A stretch of 6,119 bases of DNA, taken from positions 1 to 6,119 of the forward strand of contig JACCYW010000373.1 in the NCBI GenBank assembly GCA_013696275.1. Direction: 5' to 3'. The position numbers were made by a program, and so were the translations under genes. Positions 1 through 5,700 of the stretch are shown in pieces. The notes under the pieces are model-generated. The model made no database searches. It was not told the DNA's origin and worked only from the letters and a program-made list of their open reading frames with translations. Origin of the DNA: Chloroflexota bacterium (GTDB lineage: Bacteria > Chloroflexota > Limnocylindria > Limnocylindrales > CSP1-4). How positions within the stretch are numbered: the stretch's first letter is position 1; each line of letters begins with the position of its first letter.

Positions 1-251
1 AGGCTCGCGCGCTGCTGGCGCCGCTACTGGAAGGAAGTGCCGCCAAGGTGAGCGCCCGCCTTGGCACTTTGAGGGCCATCCTCGACACGCCTGCTCTCTC
101 GGCAGCCGCCATTGGGTTGGGCATCCATCGCAACACATTGGCCTATCGGCTCAAGCGCATGGAGGCCATGACCGGCTGGGATCTGGATGACCCGACCTTT
201 CGCTTCGCCGTGGGGATGGCATTGCGGATTGTGCGAAATGCACAAACATAG
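1..251 (+). CDS. PucR-family transcriptional regulator, C-terminal HTH domain (5' partial)
   Basis: Only the last 83 codons are in the window; the frame (first whole codon at position 3) is open to the left edge and stops with TAG at 249-251. The visible part is the C-terminal helix-turn-helix of PucR/CdaR-type regulators (HTH_30). It starts with an ARALLAPLLE-type stretch, then a TLRAIL helix, then the hallmark IHRNTLAYRLKRME recognition segment, then the GWDLDDPTFRFAVGMAL tail. Regulators of this family usually carry a sensory or GGDEF-like region further upstream, which is not visible, so the ligand is unknown. The family includes activators of purine catabolism, sugar-diacid use and other pathways. 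It lies directly upstream of glutamine synthetase on the same strand with a 120-nt gap to the chosen start, so a role in nitrogen metabolism is possible but not shown. Family call is firm; target is inference. Confidence 0.88.
   Translation, partial: ARALLAPLLEGSAAKVSARLGTLRAILDTPALSAAAIGLGIHRNTLAYRLKRMEAMTGWDLDDPTFRFAVGMALRIVRNAQT
229..245. repeat. 17-bp perfect dyad TTGTGC-N5-GCACAA
   Basis: Six-base arms (229-234 and 240-245) are perfect inverted repeats around GAAAT. The site overlaps the last codons of the PucR-type gene and lies about 127 nt before the glutamine synthetase start. It has operator-like geometry but does not match the GlnR/TnrA consensus (TGTNA-N7-TNACA). No U-tract follows, so it is not a terminator. 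Six-base dyads also occur by chance in a window of this size, so function is uncertain. Confidence 0.3.
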
Positions 252-357
252 GCTCTCGACGAGTCGCTATCTACCATGCTGTGCTGTCGTGTGGCGGCTA
301 CGATCTGTTGGAGTAGTGCTTGTCGCCAGGCTTCATGGCTGACATCCCTCCAGCAGC

Positions 358-365
358 GGAAGGAG
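358..365 (+). promoter_or_regulatory. Shine-Dalgarno GGAAGGAG that sets the glutamine synthetase start
   Basis: GGAAGGAG ends six bases before the TTG at 372. It is the clearest ribosome-binding site in the window and falls inside the longer reading frame opened by the ATG at 276. That placement argues that translation begins at 372. The ATG at 276 has no purine-rich sequence in front of it. Confidence 0.75.
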
Positions 366-371
366 CCAACC

Positions 372-1760
372 TTGGTCCTTGATATCACCACGAAGGACCC
401 GCTGGCCAAGATCGAGGCGGCCAAGGAGCACAACGTCCGCTTCGTCCAGCTCCAGTTCACGGACATCATCGGTGCCGTCAAGAGCGTCACCATCCCGCTT
501 CACACGATGGCCGATTCACTGGAGCACGGCACCTGGTTCGATGGCAGCTCCATCGAGGGCTTCACCCGCATCGCCGAAAGCGACCAGTGGCTGAAGCCGG
601 ACATGGACACCTTCGCGGAGATCCCGTGGCAGCCGGGTCACGGGACCGTGGGTTCCGGTCCGCTTGGCAGCCGCGGTACAGCGCGCGTCATCTGTGACGT
701 CTATACGCCTGGCGGCGAGCCCTTCGCGGGCGATCCCCGAGGGGTACTGCGCCGTCAGTTGGATCGAGCCACCAAACTCGGCTACGTCTGGAACACCGGC
801 CCGGAGCTCGAGTTCTTCCTCTTCCGTCGAGATGAGAAGGGCGCCATCGCCCCGCTGCCCCATGACCAGGCTGGCTACTTCGACTTCTCGACCGACCTGG
901 CCCAGGAGGTCCGCCAGGACATGGTCAATGCGCTGGAAGCTTTCGGCATCCGGGTAGAGGCGGCGCACCATGAAGTGGCGCCGGGTCAGCATGAGATCGA
1001 CTTCCAGTACGCCGACGGACTGCGCACCGCGGACAACGCCCTGACCTTCAAGTTCACGCTCAAGGCGGTCGCCCATTTGCATGGCCTGTACGCCACCTTC
1101 ATGCCCAAGCCGATATTCGGCATCAACGGTTCCGGGATGCACACCCATCAGAGCCTCTACTCCATCGAACAGAGCCGCAACGCGTTCGCCGATCCGAACA
1201 ACAAGTACGGACTATCCGACCTGGCGCGCTCTTACATGGCTGGCATCCTGACCCACGCTCGAGGCATGATCGCCGTGCTGGCGCCGCTGGTGAATTCGTA
1301 CAAGCGACTGGTGCCGGGCTACGAGGCGCCCACTTATCTGACCTGGGGGCGCACGAATCGCTCGGCCCTGATCCGCGTGCCCAAGGTCTCGCCGGGACGT
1401 TCCATCGAGGCGACCCGGGTGGAAGTGCGCTGCCCGGATCCGTCCTCCAATACCTACCTCGCCTTCGCGGTCATGTTGGCGGCGGGTCTGGACGGTGTCG
1501 AGAAGGGCCTGGAGCTGGCGGACCCGGTAGAGGAGAGCCTCTACGCCATGGACGCCGAGCGCATCCGTGAGAAGGGCATCCGGGAGTTGCCGGGCACCCT
1601 GGGTGAGGCGATCGACGAGCTGGAGCGCGACGAGGTCGTGTGTGCAGCGCTGGGCGATCACGTCCTCTCGCGCTTCGTCGACGCCAAGCGCGAGGAATGG
1701 GATGAGTACCGCACCCAGGTCACCGCCTGGGAGGTGGACCGCTACCTGGACGCCTTCTGA
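372..1760 (+). CDS. glnA: Glutamine synthetase, type I-alpha
   Basis: Catalyses ATP-dependent condensation of ammonium and glutamate to glutamine in the cytoplasm, as a dodecamer in this family. With the TTG start the product is 462 aa, near the usual 440-470. The N-terminal beta-grasp domain includes QFTDIIG (28-34) and FDGSSIEGF (56-64), with the conserved Arg 66. Catalytic metal and substrate residues are in place: ELEFF (Glu145, Glu147), HHEVAPGQHEIDF (Glu201, Glu208), NGSGMH (His257), NSYKRLVPGYEAP (Arg312, Glu318), NRSALIR (Arg330, Arg335) and VEVRCPDP (Glu351, Arg353). The C-terminus (LP-TL-EAI, KREEWDEYRTQV-WE) reads like the Bacillus enzyme. The KNLYDLPPEE adenylylation motif of I-beta enzymes is absent, so control is more likely by feedback or transcription. 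Two oddities: a loop at residues 87-103 about ten residues longer than in Bacillus GlnA, and NTYLAF where NPYLAF is usual. An in-frame ATG at 276 would add 32 Cys-rich residues (MLCCRVAATICW...) that look unlike any GS N-terminus. Confidence 0.96.
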   Translation: MVLDITTKDPLAKIEAAKEHNVRFVQLQFTDIIGAVKSVTIPLHTMADSLEHGTWFDGSSIEGFTRIAESDQWLKPDMDTFAEIPWQPGHGTVGSGPLGSRGTARVICDVYTPGGEPFAGDPRGVLRRQLDRATKLGYVWNTGPELEFFLFRRDEKGAIAPLPHDQAGYFDFSTDLAQEVRQDMVNALEAFGIRVEAAHHEVAPGQHEIDFQYADGLRTADNALTFKFTLKAVAHLHGLYATFMPKPIFGINGSGMHTHQSLYSIEQSRNAFADPNNKYGLSDLARSYMAGILTHARGMIAVLAPLVNSYKRLVPGYEAPTYLTWGRTNRSALIRVPKVSPGRSIEATRVEVRCPDPSSNTYLAFAVMLAAGLDGVEKGLELADPVEESLYAMDAERIREKGIRELPGTLGEAIDELERDEVVCAALGDHVLSRFVDAKREEWDEYRTQVTAWEVDRYLDAF

Positions 1761-1762
1761 TC

Positions 1763-1780
1763 GGCAGCCCCGGGGTCGCC
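1763..1780 (+). terminator. GC-rich hairpin just after glnA (possible terminator)
   Basis: GGCAGCC (1763-1769) pairs with GGTCGCC (1774-1780) around a CCGG loop, with one mismatch and one G-T pair. It starts two bases after the glnA stop codon. There is no U-run, so intrinsic termination is doubtful. A second small perfect hairpin, GACCC-GTCA-GGGTC, follows at 1795-1808, immediately before the ATG at 1809. Confidence 0.25.
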
Positions 1781-1808
1781 ACTGAGGGCCAGCGGACCCG
1801 TCAGGGTC

Positions 1809-2359
1809 ATGCTCGAGGTGGCTGACCGAGTCGTGGCAGGCGTTCCCGCCCACGGGGTGGAGCGTGCCCGCCGCATGTTCGACCCGCGACGAGTGGAGAT
1901 CGTCGAGGGGGTCCACAGCGCCTCGATACCCTTCGGATCCTCCTCGGCCAGATCGAGGCGCCCTGGCTCATCCTGCACGACGCGGTCCATCCGTTCGTGA
2001 CACCCGAACTGACCCGCGCTGTCCTCGACGCCGCGCGGCAAGATGGGGCGGCCATCGCATCGGTCCCGGTGGCTCGTTTCTTCTACGACACCGAGGGACG
2101 CCTGCGCGCGGCACCGAACGAGGTCCTTCAGACGCAGAAGCCGATGGCATTCCAACGGGAGGGCCTCGCCCGTGGGTTCGAGCTGCTAGACGCGGGCCAG
2201 GCCCTGGAACCGACCCATGAGCGCGGCGCTCTCGAGCTGTTGGCGATGGCGGGTGTGCGACCACGTTTCGTCCGCGGTCAAGCGCGCAACATCAAGATCA
2301 CCCCTCTCGAAGACCTTGAGCTTGCACGGGCTCTGCTGGGCAGGGATCGCCCGCCCTAG
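1809..2359 (+). pseudogene. IspD-like cytidylyltransferase remnant, 5'-truncated and frameshifted
   Basis: Two frames together spell one IspD-type (2-C-methyl-D-erythritol 4-phosphate cytidylyltransferase-like) protein. From the ATG at 1809, VADRVVAGVPAHGVERARRMF...VEIVEG follows the middle of the Rossmann-like fold. At the GGGGG run (1907-1911) the sense shifts by one base. In the other frame GGPQRLDTLRILL, LHDAVHPFVTPEL, IASVPVARFFYDTEG, EVLQTQKPMAF and ARNIKITPLEDLELARALL continue to the TAG at 2357-2359. One extra G in that run would join them. The N-terminal CTP-binding segment (LAAGxGxRxG...K) is missing: the upstream frame is closed by the glnA stop at 1758 and no other frame supplies it. 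The intact relative would convert an alditol or erythritol phosphate to a CDP derivative. It is also divergent from true IspD (HPF for the usual RPF; no PVxDT motif), so the substrate of the parent gene is uncertain. The GTG at 1997 could open a 120-codon fragment, but that would lack the active site. Confidence 0.75.
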
Positions 2360-2423
2360 CGGATGCCCAGGAACGAGGATCGCCGCTGTTGGGAAGCGTT
2401 ACCTCCAGGCGCCAGTGGTCGCC

Positions 2424-3266
2424 TTAGACGCCCTCGACGCGAGTGCCGATGAGCTCGCCGCCGTCGACGCCGATGGTGTTGCCGGTCATCCAATGCAGCC
2501 TTGGCGAGGCCAGCGCCACCAGCGCCTCAGCAACGTCTTCTGTGCGCGTCATCCGACCACCCGGATTGCGCTCGGTGGCCGCTGAGATGAGGTGCTCGTA
2601 GCCGGGGATGCGTCGCAATGCCGGTGTGTCCGTCACGCCCGCGCGGATGGCGTTGACGGTGATGCCGTGGGGCATGAGCTCCAGGGCGAGCTGGCGGCAG
2701 TGGGCCTCCAGTGCCGCCTTGGCGGCACTGACAGGACCATAGGTGGGGACGGCATGGACGGCACCCTCGCTGGTCATCGCGAACAAGCGGCTGCCCCGCG
2801 ACAGCAGCCCGGCATGGAACAGGTCGCGCGACCAGTAGACCATCGAGTGGGCCATCACATCGGAGGTCATCTCCAACTGCTTGGGCGAGACCACCTCTCG
2901 CCCGTCGTCGCCGGCAACGTATGAAAGGGTCGTCCCGAACGCCAACGAGTGAAGGAGGACAGCCACGTATGGTTCGACCCCCGTCTCGCGCCGCTGCCGG
3001 AAGCGCTCACCGATCTCGGCGATGACCGCCCGCCGCTTCCCCTCATCGGCGGCATTGACGTTATGGAAATGGACCTCGACGCCCGTGGCGGCGATGGCAT
3101 CGCGTGCCGCATGAGCGCGGTCGATGGTGCCGCGCAGGTCGAGGTGGACGCCGACGATAGGGTAGCCCTCGCGCGCCAAAGCGAGAGAGCAGGCGGCACC
3201 GAAACCGCTGCTCGCGCCGAGTACGACGGCCCACCTTTCACGATGATCGGAACGGGTGTCATCCAT
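2424..3266 (-). CDS. Short-chain dehydrogenase/reductase, enoyl-ACP-reductase (FabI)-like
   Basis: A 280-aa NAD(P)H-dependent Rossmann-fold oxidoreductase, probably cytoplasmic. The cofactor motif GASSGFG (17-23) has classical SDR spacing rather than the looser FabI form. Asp43 at the end of the second strand suggests NAD(H) preference. The catalytic Tyr176 and Lys183 are six residues apart (YGPVSAAK), the Y-x6-K spacing of FabI, and no Tyr sits at the classical Y-x3-K place. The surroundings also follow FabI: VLLHSLAFG (103-111), AVPTYGPVSAAKAALEAHCRQLA (172-194, compare AIPNYNVMGLAKASLEA in E. coli), VNAIRAG (204-210) and a TGNTIGVDGG C-terminus. The second FabI tyrosine, ten residues before the first, is Ser166 here. 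It could reduce an enoyl-thioester or some other enone or carbonyl; substrate is not inferable. The gene is convergent with the IspD-like remnant and divergent from the MFS gene. No Shine-Dalgarno precedes the ATG; a TACACT element eight bases upstream suggests a leaderless message. Confidence 0.88.
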   Translation of the reverse strand: MDDTRSDHRERWAVVLGASSGFGAACSLALAREGYPIVGVHLDLRGTIDRAHAARDAIAATGVEVHFHNVNAADEGKRRAVIAEIGERFRQRRETGVEPYVAVLLHSLAFGTTLSYVAGDDGREVVSPKQLEMTSDVMAHSMVYWSRDLFHAGLLSRGSRLFAMTSEGAVHAVPTYGPVSAAKAALEAHCRQLALELMPHGITVNAIRAGVTDTPALRRIPGYEHLISAATERNPGGRMTRTEDVAEALVALASPRLHWMTGNTIGVDGGELIGTRVEGV

Positions 3267-3274
3267 GGTCGCGG

Positions 3275-3280
3275 AGTGTA
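3275..3280 (-). promoter_or_regulatory. Candidate -10 element (TACACT) for a leaderless reductase message
   Basis: Read on the minus strand, TACACT ends eight bases before the ATG at 3266 and no Shine-Dalgarno is present. This matches the TAnnnT-N7/8-ATG layout of leaderless genes in many high-GC bacteria. No good -35 hexamer is seen 16-18 bases further up, so confidence is low. Confidence 0.35.
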
Positions 3281-3294
3281 GCGGTGTGGCTTGG

Positions 3295-3300
3295 TAGGCT
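3295..3300 (+). promoter_or_regulatory. Candidate -10 element (TAGGCT) for the MFS operon
   Basis: TAGGCT lies seven bases before the ATG at 3308, mirroring the minus-strand element at 3275-3280. The match to consensus is only TAnnnT and there is no -35. If the true MFS start is the ATG at 3326, this hexamer may be incidental. Confidence 0.25.
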
Positions 3301-3307
3301 GACTCCG

Positions 3308-4558
3308 ATGCCAGAGGTACGGCCGATGCGGACGCTATGGCTGCTGTCCATCGCGCATGCCATCAACCACGCCCAGGCGGTACTGCTCCCGTTGGTGTAC
3401 TTGGCCATCATCGTCGAGTTCGGCGTGACCCTCGCCTCCATCGCGTTCCTGACCGCGTTCGCGAGCCTGCTCACCGGAAGCGTCCAACTCTCCTACAGCG
3501 CACTCACGCGGTACGTCTCGCGACGCCCCATCCTGGCGCTCGGCAACTTGATCTTCGGCGCGGGCATGGCGGCCCAGGCATGGGCGACCAGTCTGCTGCC
3601 CTTCGCGGTGGCTAACGTGGCGTCACGCATCGGGGCCTCACAGCAGCATCCCGTGGGCAACGGCCTGCTCGCCGAGCAGTTCCCGACCCACCGCCGCGGC
3701 TTCGCCATCAGCGCCCACATCGCTGGTGGGAACGTGGGCACCGTGGCCGTCCCGCTCGTGGGCGCGTGGCTCATCGCCGGCGTCGGCTGGCGCTGGTCGG
3801 TCGTGCTGTTCGGCGTGCCCGCCATCCTGATGGGGCTGGCCATGTTCCTGTTCGTCCGCGAGTCGGGCACCGATCGCCAGGCAGCCGTCGCGGCGGGAAG
3901 CCTGCGGGCTGCATTCGGCAAGGTATTGCGAGACAGGGACCTGCGCTTCGTCTTCCTCTCCTCCATGCTCGGTGGCGGCGGTCGCGGTCTGGGCGTGCTC
4001 AACCTGTTCGTGCCGGCATACCTGGCGCTGGTCATCGGACTGGATCCGGGCACCGTGGCCCTGATGTATACGGTCCTGGTGGCGGGTAGTGTGCCGGGTC
4101 CGCTCATCGCGGGGGTCCTGTCCGACCGGTTCGGTCGCAAGCCGCTCATCGTGGTGGCCTACGTGGGCGGCGCCATCTCGCTCGTTGGCTTCGTGCTGGC
4201 GGGCTCGAGCGTGCCCCTCCTCTGGCTGGGCATCATCGGCCTTTCCATCTTCAACTTCGTGGAGAGTCCGCAGCTCCAGGCACTCCTGGCCGACATCTCC
4301 AGCCCTGCCCTGCGCGACGCCTCGTTCGCGCTGTATTTCACCCTCGCCTTCGGGGTCGGCTCGCTGTGGACGGCGCTCTATGGCTCGATCGTCGAGGTGG
4401 CCGGTGATGCCCAGGGCTTGCCCATCGTCTTCGGCGCGATGGCCGCCGCGTTCGTCGTCGCGGCGCTGGCCGTGTTGCCCGTCCATGCCGACCAGCGCAT
4501 CGCCGAGCAACGCCAGTCGGAGCAGCGCATCCACTCTGAGAAAGCACCTCATCCATGA
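3308..4558 (+). CDS. MFS transporter, 12 TM helices, Fsr/organic-solute type
   Basis: An inner-membrane carrier of the major facilitator superfamily, 416 aa from the ATG at 3308, with about twelve hydrophobic segments in two halves. The second half carries a canonical motif A, GVLSDRFGRKP (269-279). In the first half the same loop is degenerate (ALTRYVSRRPIL). The HPVGNG (114-119) and AGGNVGT (139-145) segments after TM3-TM5 resemble those in fosmidomycin-resistance-type (Fsr) carriers. That similarity places the subfamily but does not prove drug export. The C-tail is charged and Gln-rich (QRIAEQRQSEQRI). The start is ambiguous: ATG 3308 follows a TAGGCT by seven bases (leaderless); ATG 3326 follows AGAGG with eight-base spacing and gives 410 aa; GTG 3284 has no support. 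The stop overlaps the next start (ATGA, 4555-4558), so it is translationally coupled to the FMN oxidase. Hence uptake of a hydroxy acid or release of its product is a reasonable guess, no more. Confidence 0.92.
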   Translation: MPEVRPMRTLWLLSIAHAINHAQAVLLPLVYLAIIVEFGVTLASIAFLTAFASLLTGSVQLSYSALTRYVSRRPILALGNLIFGAGMAAQAWATSLLPFAVANVASRIGASQQHPVGNGLLAEQFPTHRRGFAISAHIAGGNVGTVAVPLVGAWLIAGVGWRWSVVLFGVPAILMGLAMFLFVRESGTDRQAAVAAGSLRAAFGKVLRDRDLRFVFLSSMLGGGGRGLGVLNLFVPAYLALVIGLDPGTVALMYTVLVAGSVPGPLIAGVLSDRFGRKPLIVVAYVGGAISLVGFVLAGSSVPLLWLGIIGLSIFNFVESPQLQALLADISSPALRDASFALYFTLAFGVGSLWTALYGSIVEVAGDAQGLPIVFGAMAAAFVVAALAVLPVHADQRIAEQRQSEQRIHSEKAPHP

Positions 4559-5700
4559 CCGGCGAGGCACCGCCCGGCCTGCCGGAAGCGACCGAGCCAC
4601 CGGTCGCGGCCCTGGCCGACCCATTGACGCGGATCCTCTCACTGACCGATTTCGCGGGCCTTGCGGAGAGGACCATGGACCGACCGAGCTTCGACTACAT
4701 CGCCGGAGGTTCGGGCGAGGAGATCACCCTCAGGGAGAACGTGGAAGCGTTACGCCGCCGCCGGCTTCGCTCGCGCATCCTGGTCGACGTGACCAGCGTC
4801 GACCCGTCCACCCACATCCTTGGGGCTCCGTTGCGGATGCCGGTGGGTATCGCGCCGATGGCCTTCGGGCACCTGGCCCACCCCTCGGCCGAACCTGCTA
4901 TGGCCCGGGCGGCAGGGCAGGCCGGTGTGGCCTTCTGCCTATCCACCATGTCTTCCACGCCGCTGGAGGAGGTCGCTGGGGCGGCACCCGACGGAGCGCC
5001 GCGGTGGTTCCAGCTGTATGTCCATCGTGACCGCGCCGTTTCGCACGACCTGGTCTCACGTGCGGAGGCGGCCGGCTATTCGGCCATCGTCCTGACGGCG
5101 GACCTGCCGGTGGCCGGAGACCGCGAGCGCGACCTCCGGAATGGACTCCAGTACCCAGAGCGGTTCGGCAACTTCACCGCCGCCGAGGGCGTCGCGGGGC
5201 GGCCGCTGCTCGAGGTCATCGGCGGTTTCAACGAACGGGGCCTGACCTGGCGCGACGTGGCCTGGCTGCGCGGGCTCACTTCCTTGCCGATCGTGATCAA
5301 AGGCGTGATGAGCGGCGCGGATGCATCGCGAGCCGTGCGCGCGGGTGCGGCCGGGGTGTGGGTCTCCAACCATGGCGGTCGACAGCTCGATAGGGCACCC
5401 GCCTCGATCGACGTCCTGGATGAGGTCGTAAGGGCCGTCGGGCAGCGCACCGTGGATGGTCAGCCGGTCGAGATCTACCTGGATGGCGGAGTGCGGCGCG
5501 GGGCTGACGTCGCCACTGCCCTCGCGATGGGGGCGCAGGCCGTCTTCGTCGGCCGGCCACTCGGACTGGCGCTGGCGGTCGGCGGGGAAGCAGGGGTTCG
5601 GCGCGGGCTCGAGCTACTCCGAGGCGAGCTCTTGACGACCATGGCCTTGATGGGTGTCACGTCGGTCGATAGGTTCCGCCGATGGATGGTCGAGCCATAA
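4555..5700 (+). CDS. FMN-dependent alpha-hydroxy-acid oxidase/dehydrogenase
   Basis: A 381-aa TIM-barrel flavoenzyme of the glycolate oxidase / L-lactate dehydrogenase (LldD) / mandelate dehydrogenase family, which oxidises an L-2-hydroxy acid to the 2-oxo acid. The full catalytic set aligns with spinach glycolate oxidase: Tyr48 (FDYIAGGSGEE, = Tyr24), Gln153 and Tyr155 (FQLYVH, = Gln127/Tyr129), Asp183 (LTADLP, = Asp157), Arg190 (GDRERD, = Arg164), Lys249 (IVIKGV, = Lys230), His273 and Arg276 (SNHGGRQLD, = His254/Arg257). The FMN-phosphate loop is DGGVRRGADVATALAMGA (310-327) with VFVGRP after it. No signal peptide or membrane segment is visible, so it is probably cytoplasmic. A Pro-rich extension of about 25 residues precedes the conserved domain. 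The ATG overlaps the MFS stop by four bases. Substrate (lactate, glycolate, mandelate or other) and electron acceptor (O2 or a quinone) cannot be told from these residues; the loop AFGHLAHPS (103-111) is where family members differ. Confidence 0.95.
   Translation: MTGEAPPGLPEATEPPVAALADPLTRILSLTDFAGLAERTMDRPSFDYIAGGSGEEITLRENVEALRRRRLRSRILVDVTSVDPSTHILGAPLRMPVGIAPMAFGHLAHPSAEPAMARAAGQAGVAFCLSTMSSTPLEEVAGAAPDGAPRWFQLYVHRDRAVSHDLVSRAEAAGYSAIVLTADLPVAGDRERDLRNGLQYPERFGNFTAAEGVAGRPLLEVIGGFNERGLTWRDVAWLRGLTSLPIVIKGVMSGADASRAVRAGAAGVWVSNHGGRQLDRAPASIDVLDEVVRAVGQRTVDGQPVEIYLDGGVRRGADVATALAMGAQAVFVGRPLGLALAVGGEAGVRRGLELLRGELLTTMALMGVTSVDRFRRWMVEP

Noticed and set aside
299..304. TACGAT as a -10 box for glnA
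   Set aside because: No -35 hexamer at suitable spacing; one hexamer alone is weak evidence.
335..382. Short 15-codon frame (MADIPPAAEGANLGP) overlapping the glnA start, a possible leader peptide
   Set aside because: No convincing ribosome-binding site and no Gln-rich or attenuator-like content; overlap with the TTG start is probably chance.
516..1148. Long minus-strand open frame opposite glnA
   Set aside because: It is a shadow of the strongly conserved glutamine synthetase codons in a GC-rich genome; no recognisable domain.
1902..1915. Programmed -1 frameshift at the G5 run
   Set aside because: No X-XXY-YYZ heptamer, and the joined product would still lack the CTP-binding N-terminus.
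2360..2423. Bidirectional terminator between the convergent remnant and reductase genes
   Set aside because: Only short imperfect inverted repeats (for example around 2409-2424) and no T-runs on either strand.
1809..4558. IspD-like remnant plus Fsr-like transporter as a fosmidomycin/MEP-pathway resistance cluster
   Set aside because: The IspD-like gene is broken, the genes are separated by an opposite-strand gene, and Fsr-like resemblance covers many solute carriers.
3638..4642. Long minus-strand open frame opposite the MFS gene
   Set aside because: It is rich in His, Gln, Arg and Asp, matches no fold, and mirrors the codon structure of the clear membrane protein on the plus strand.
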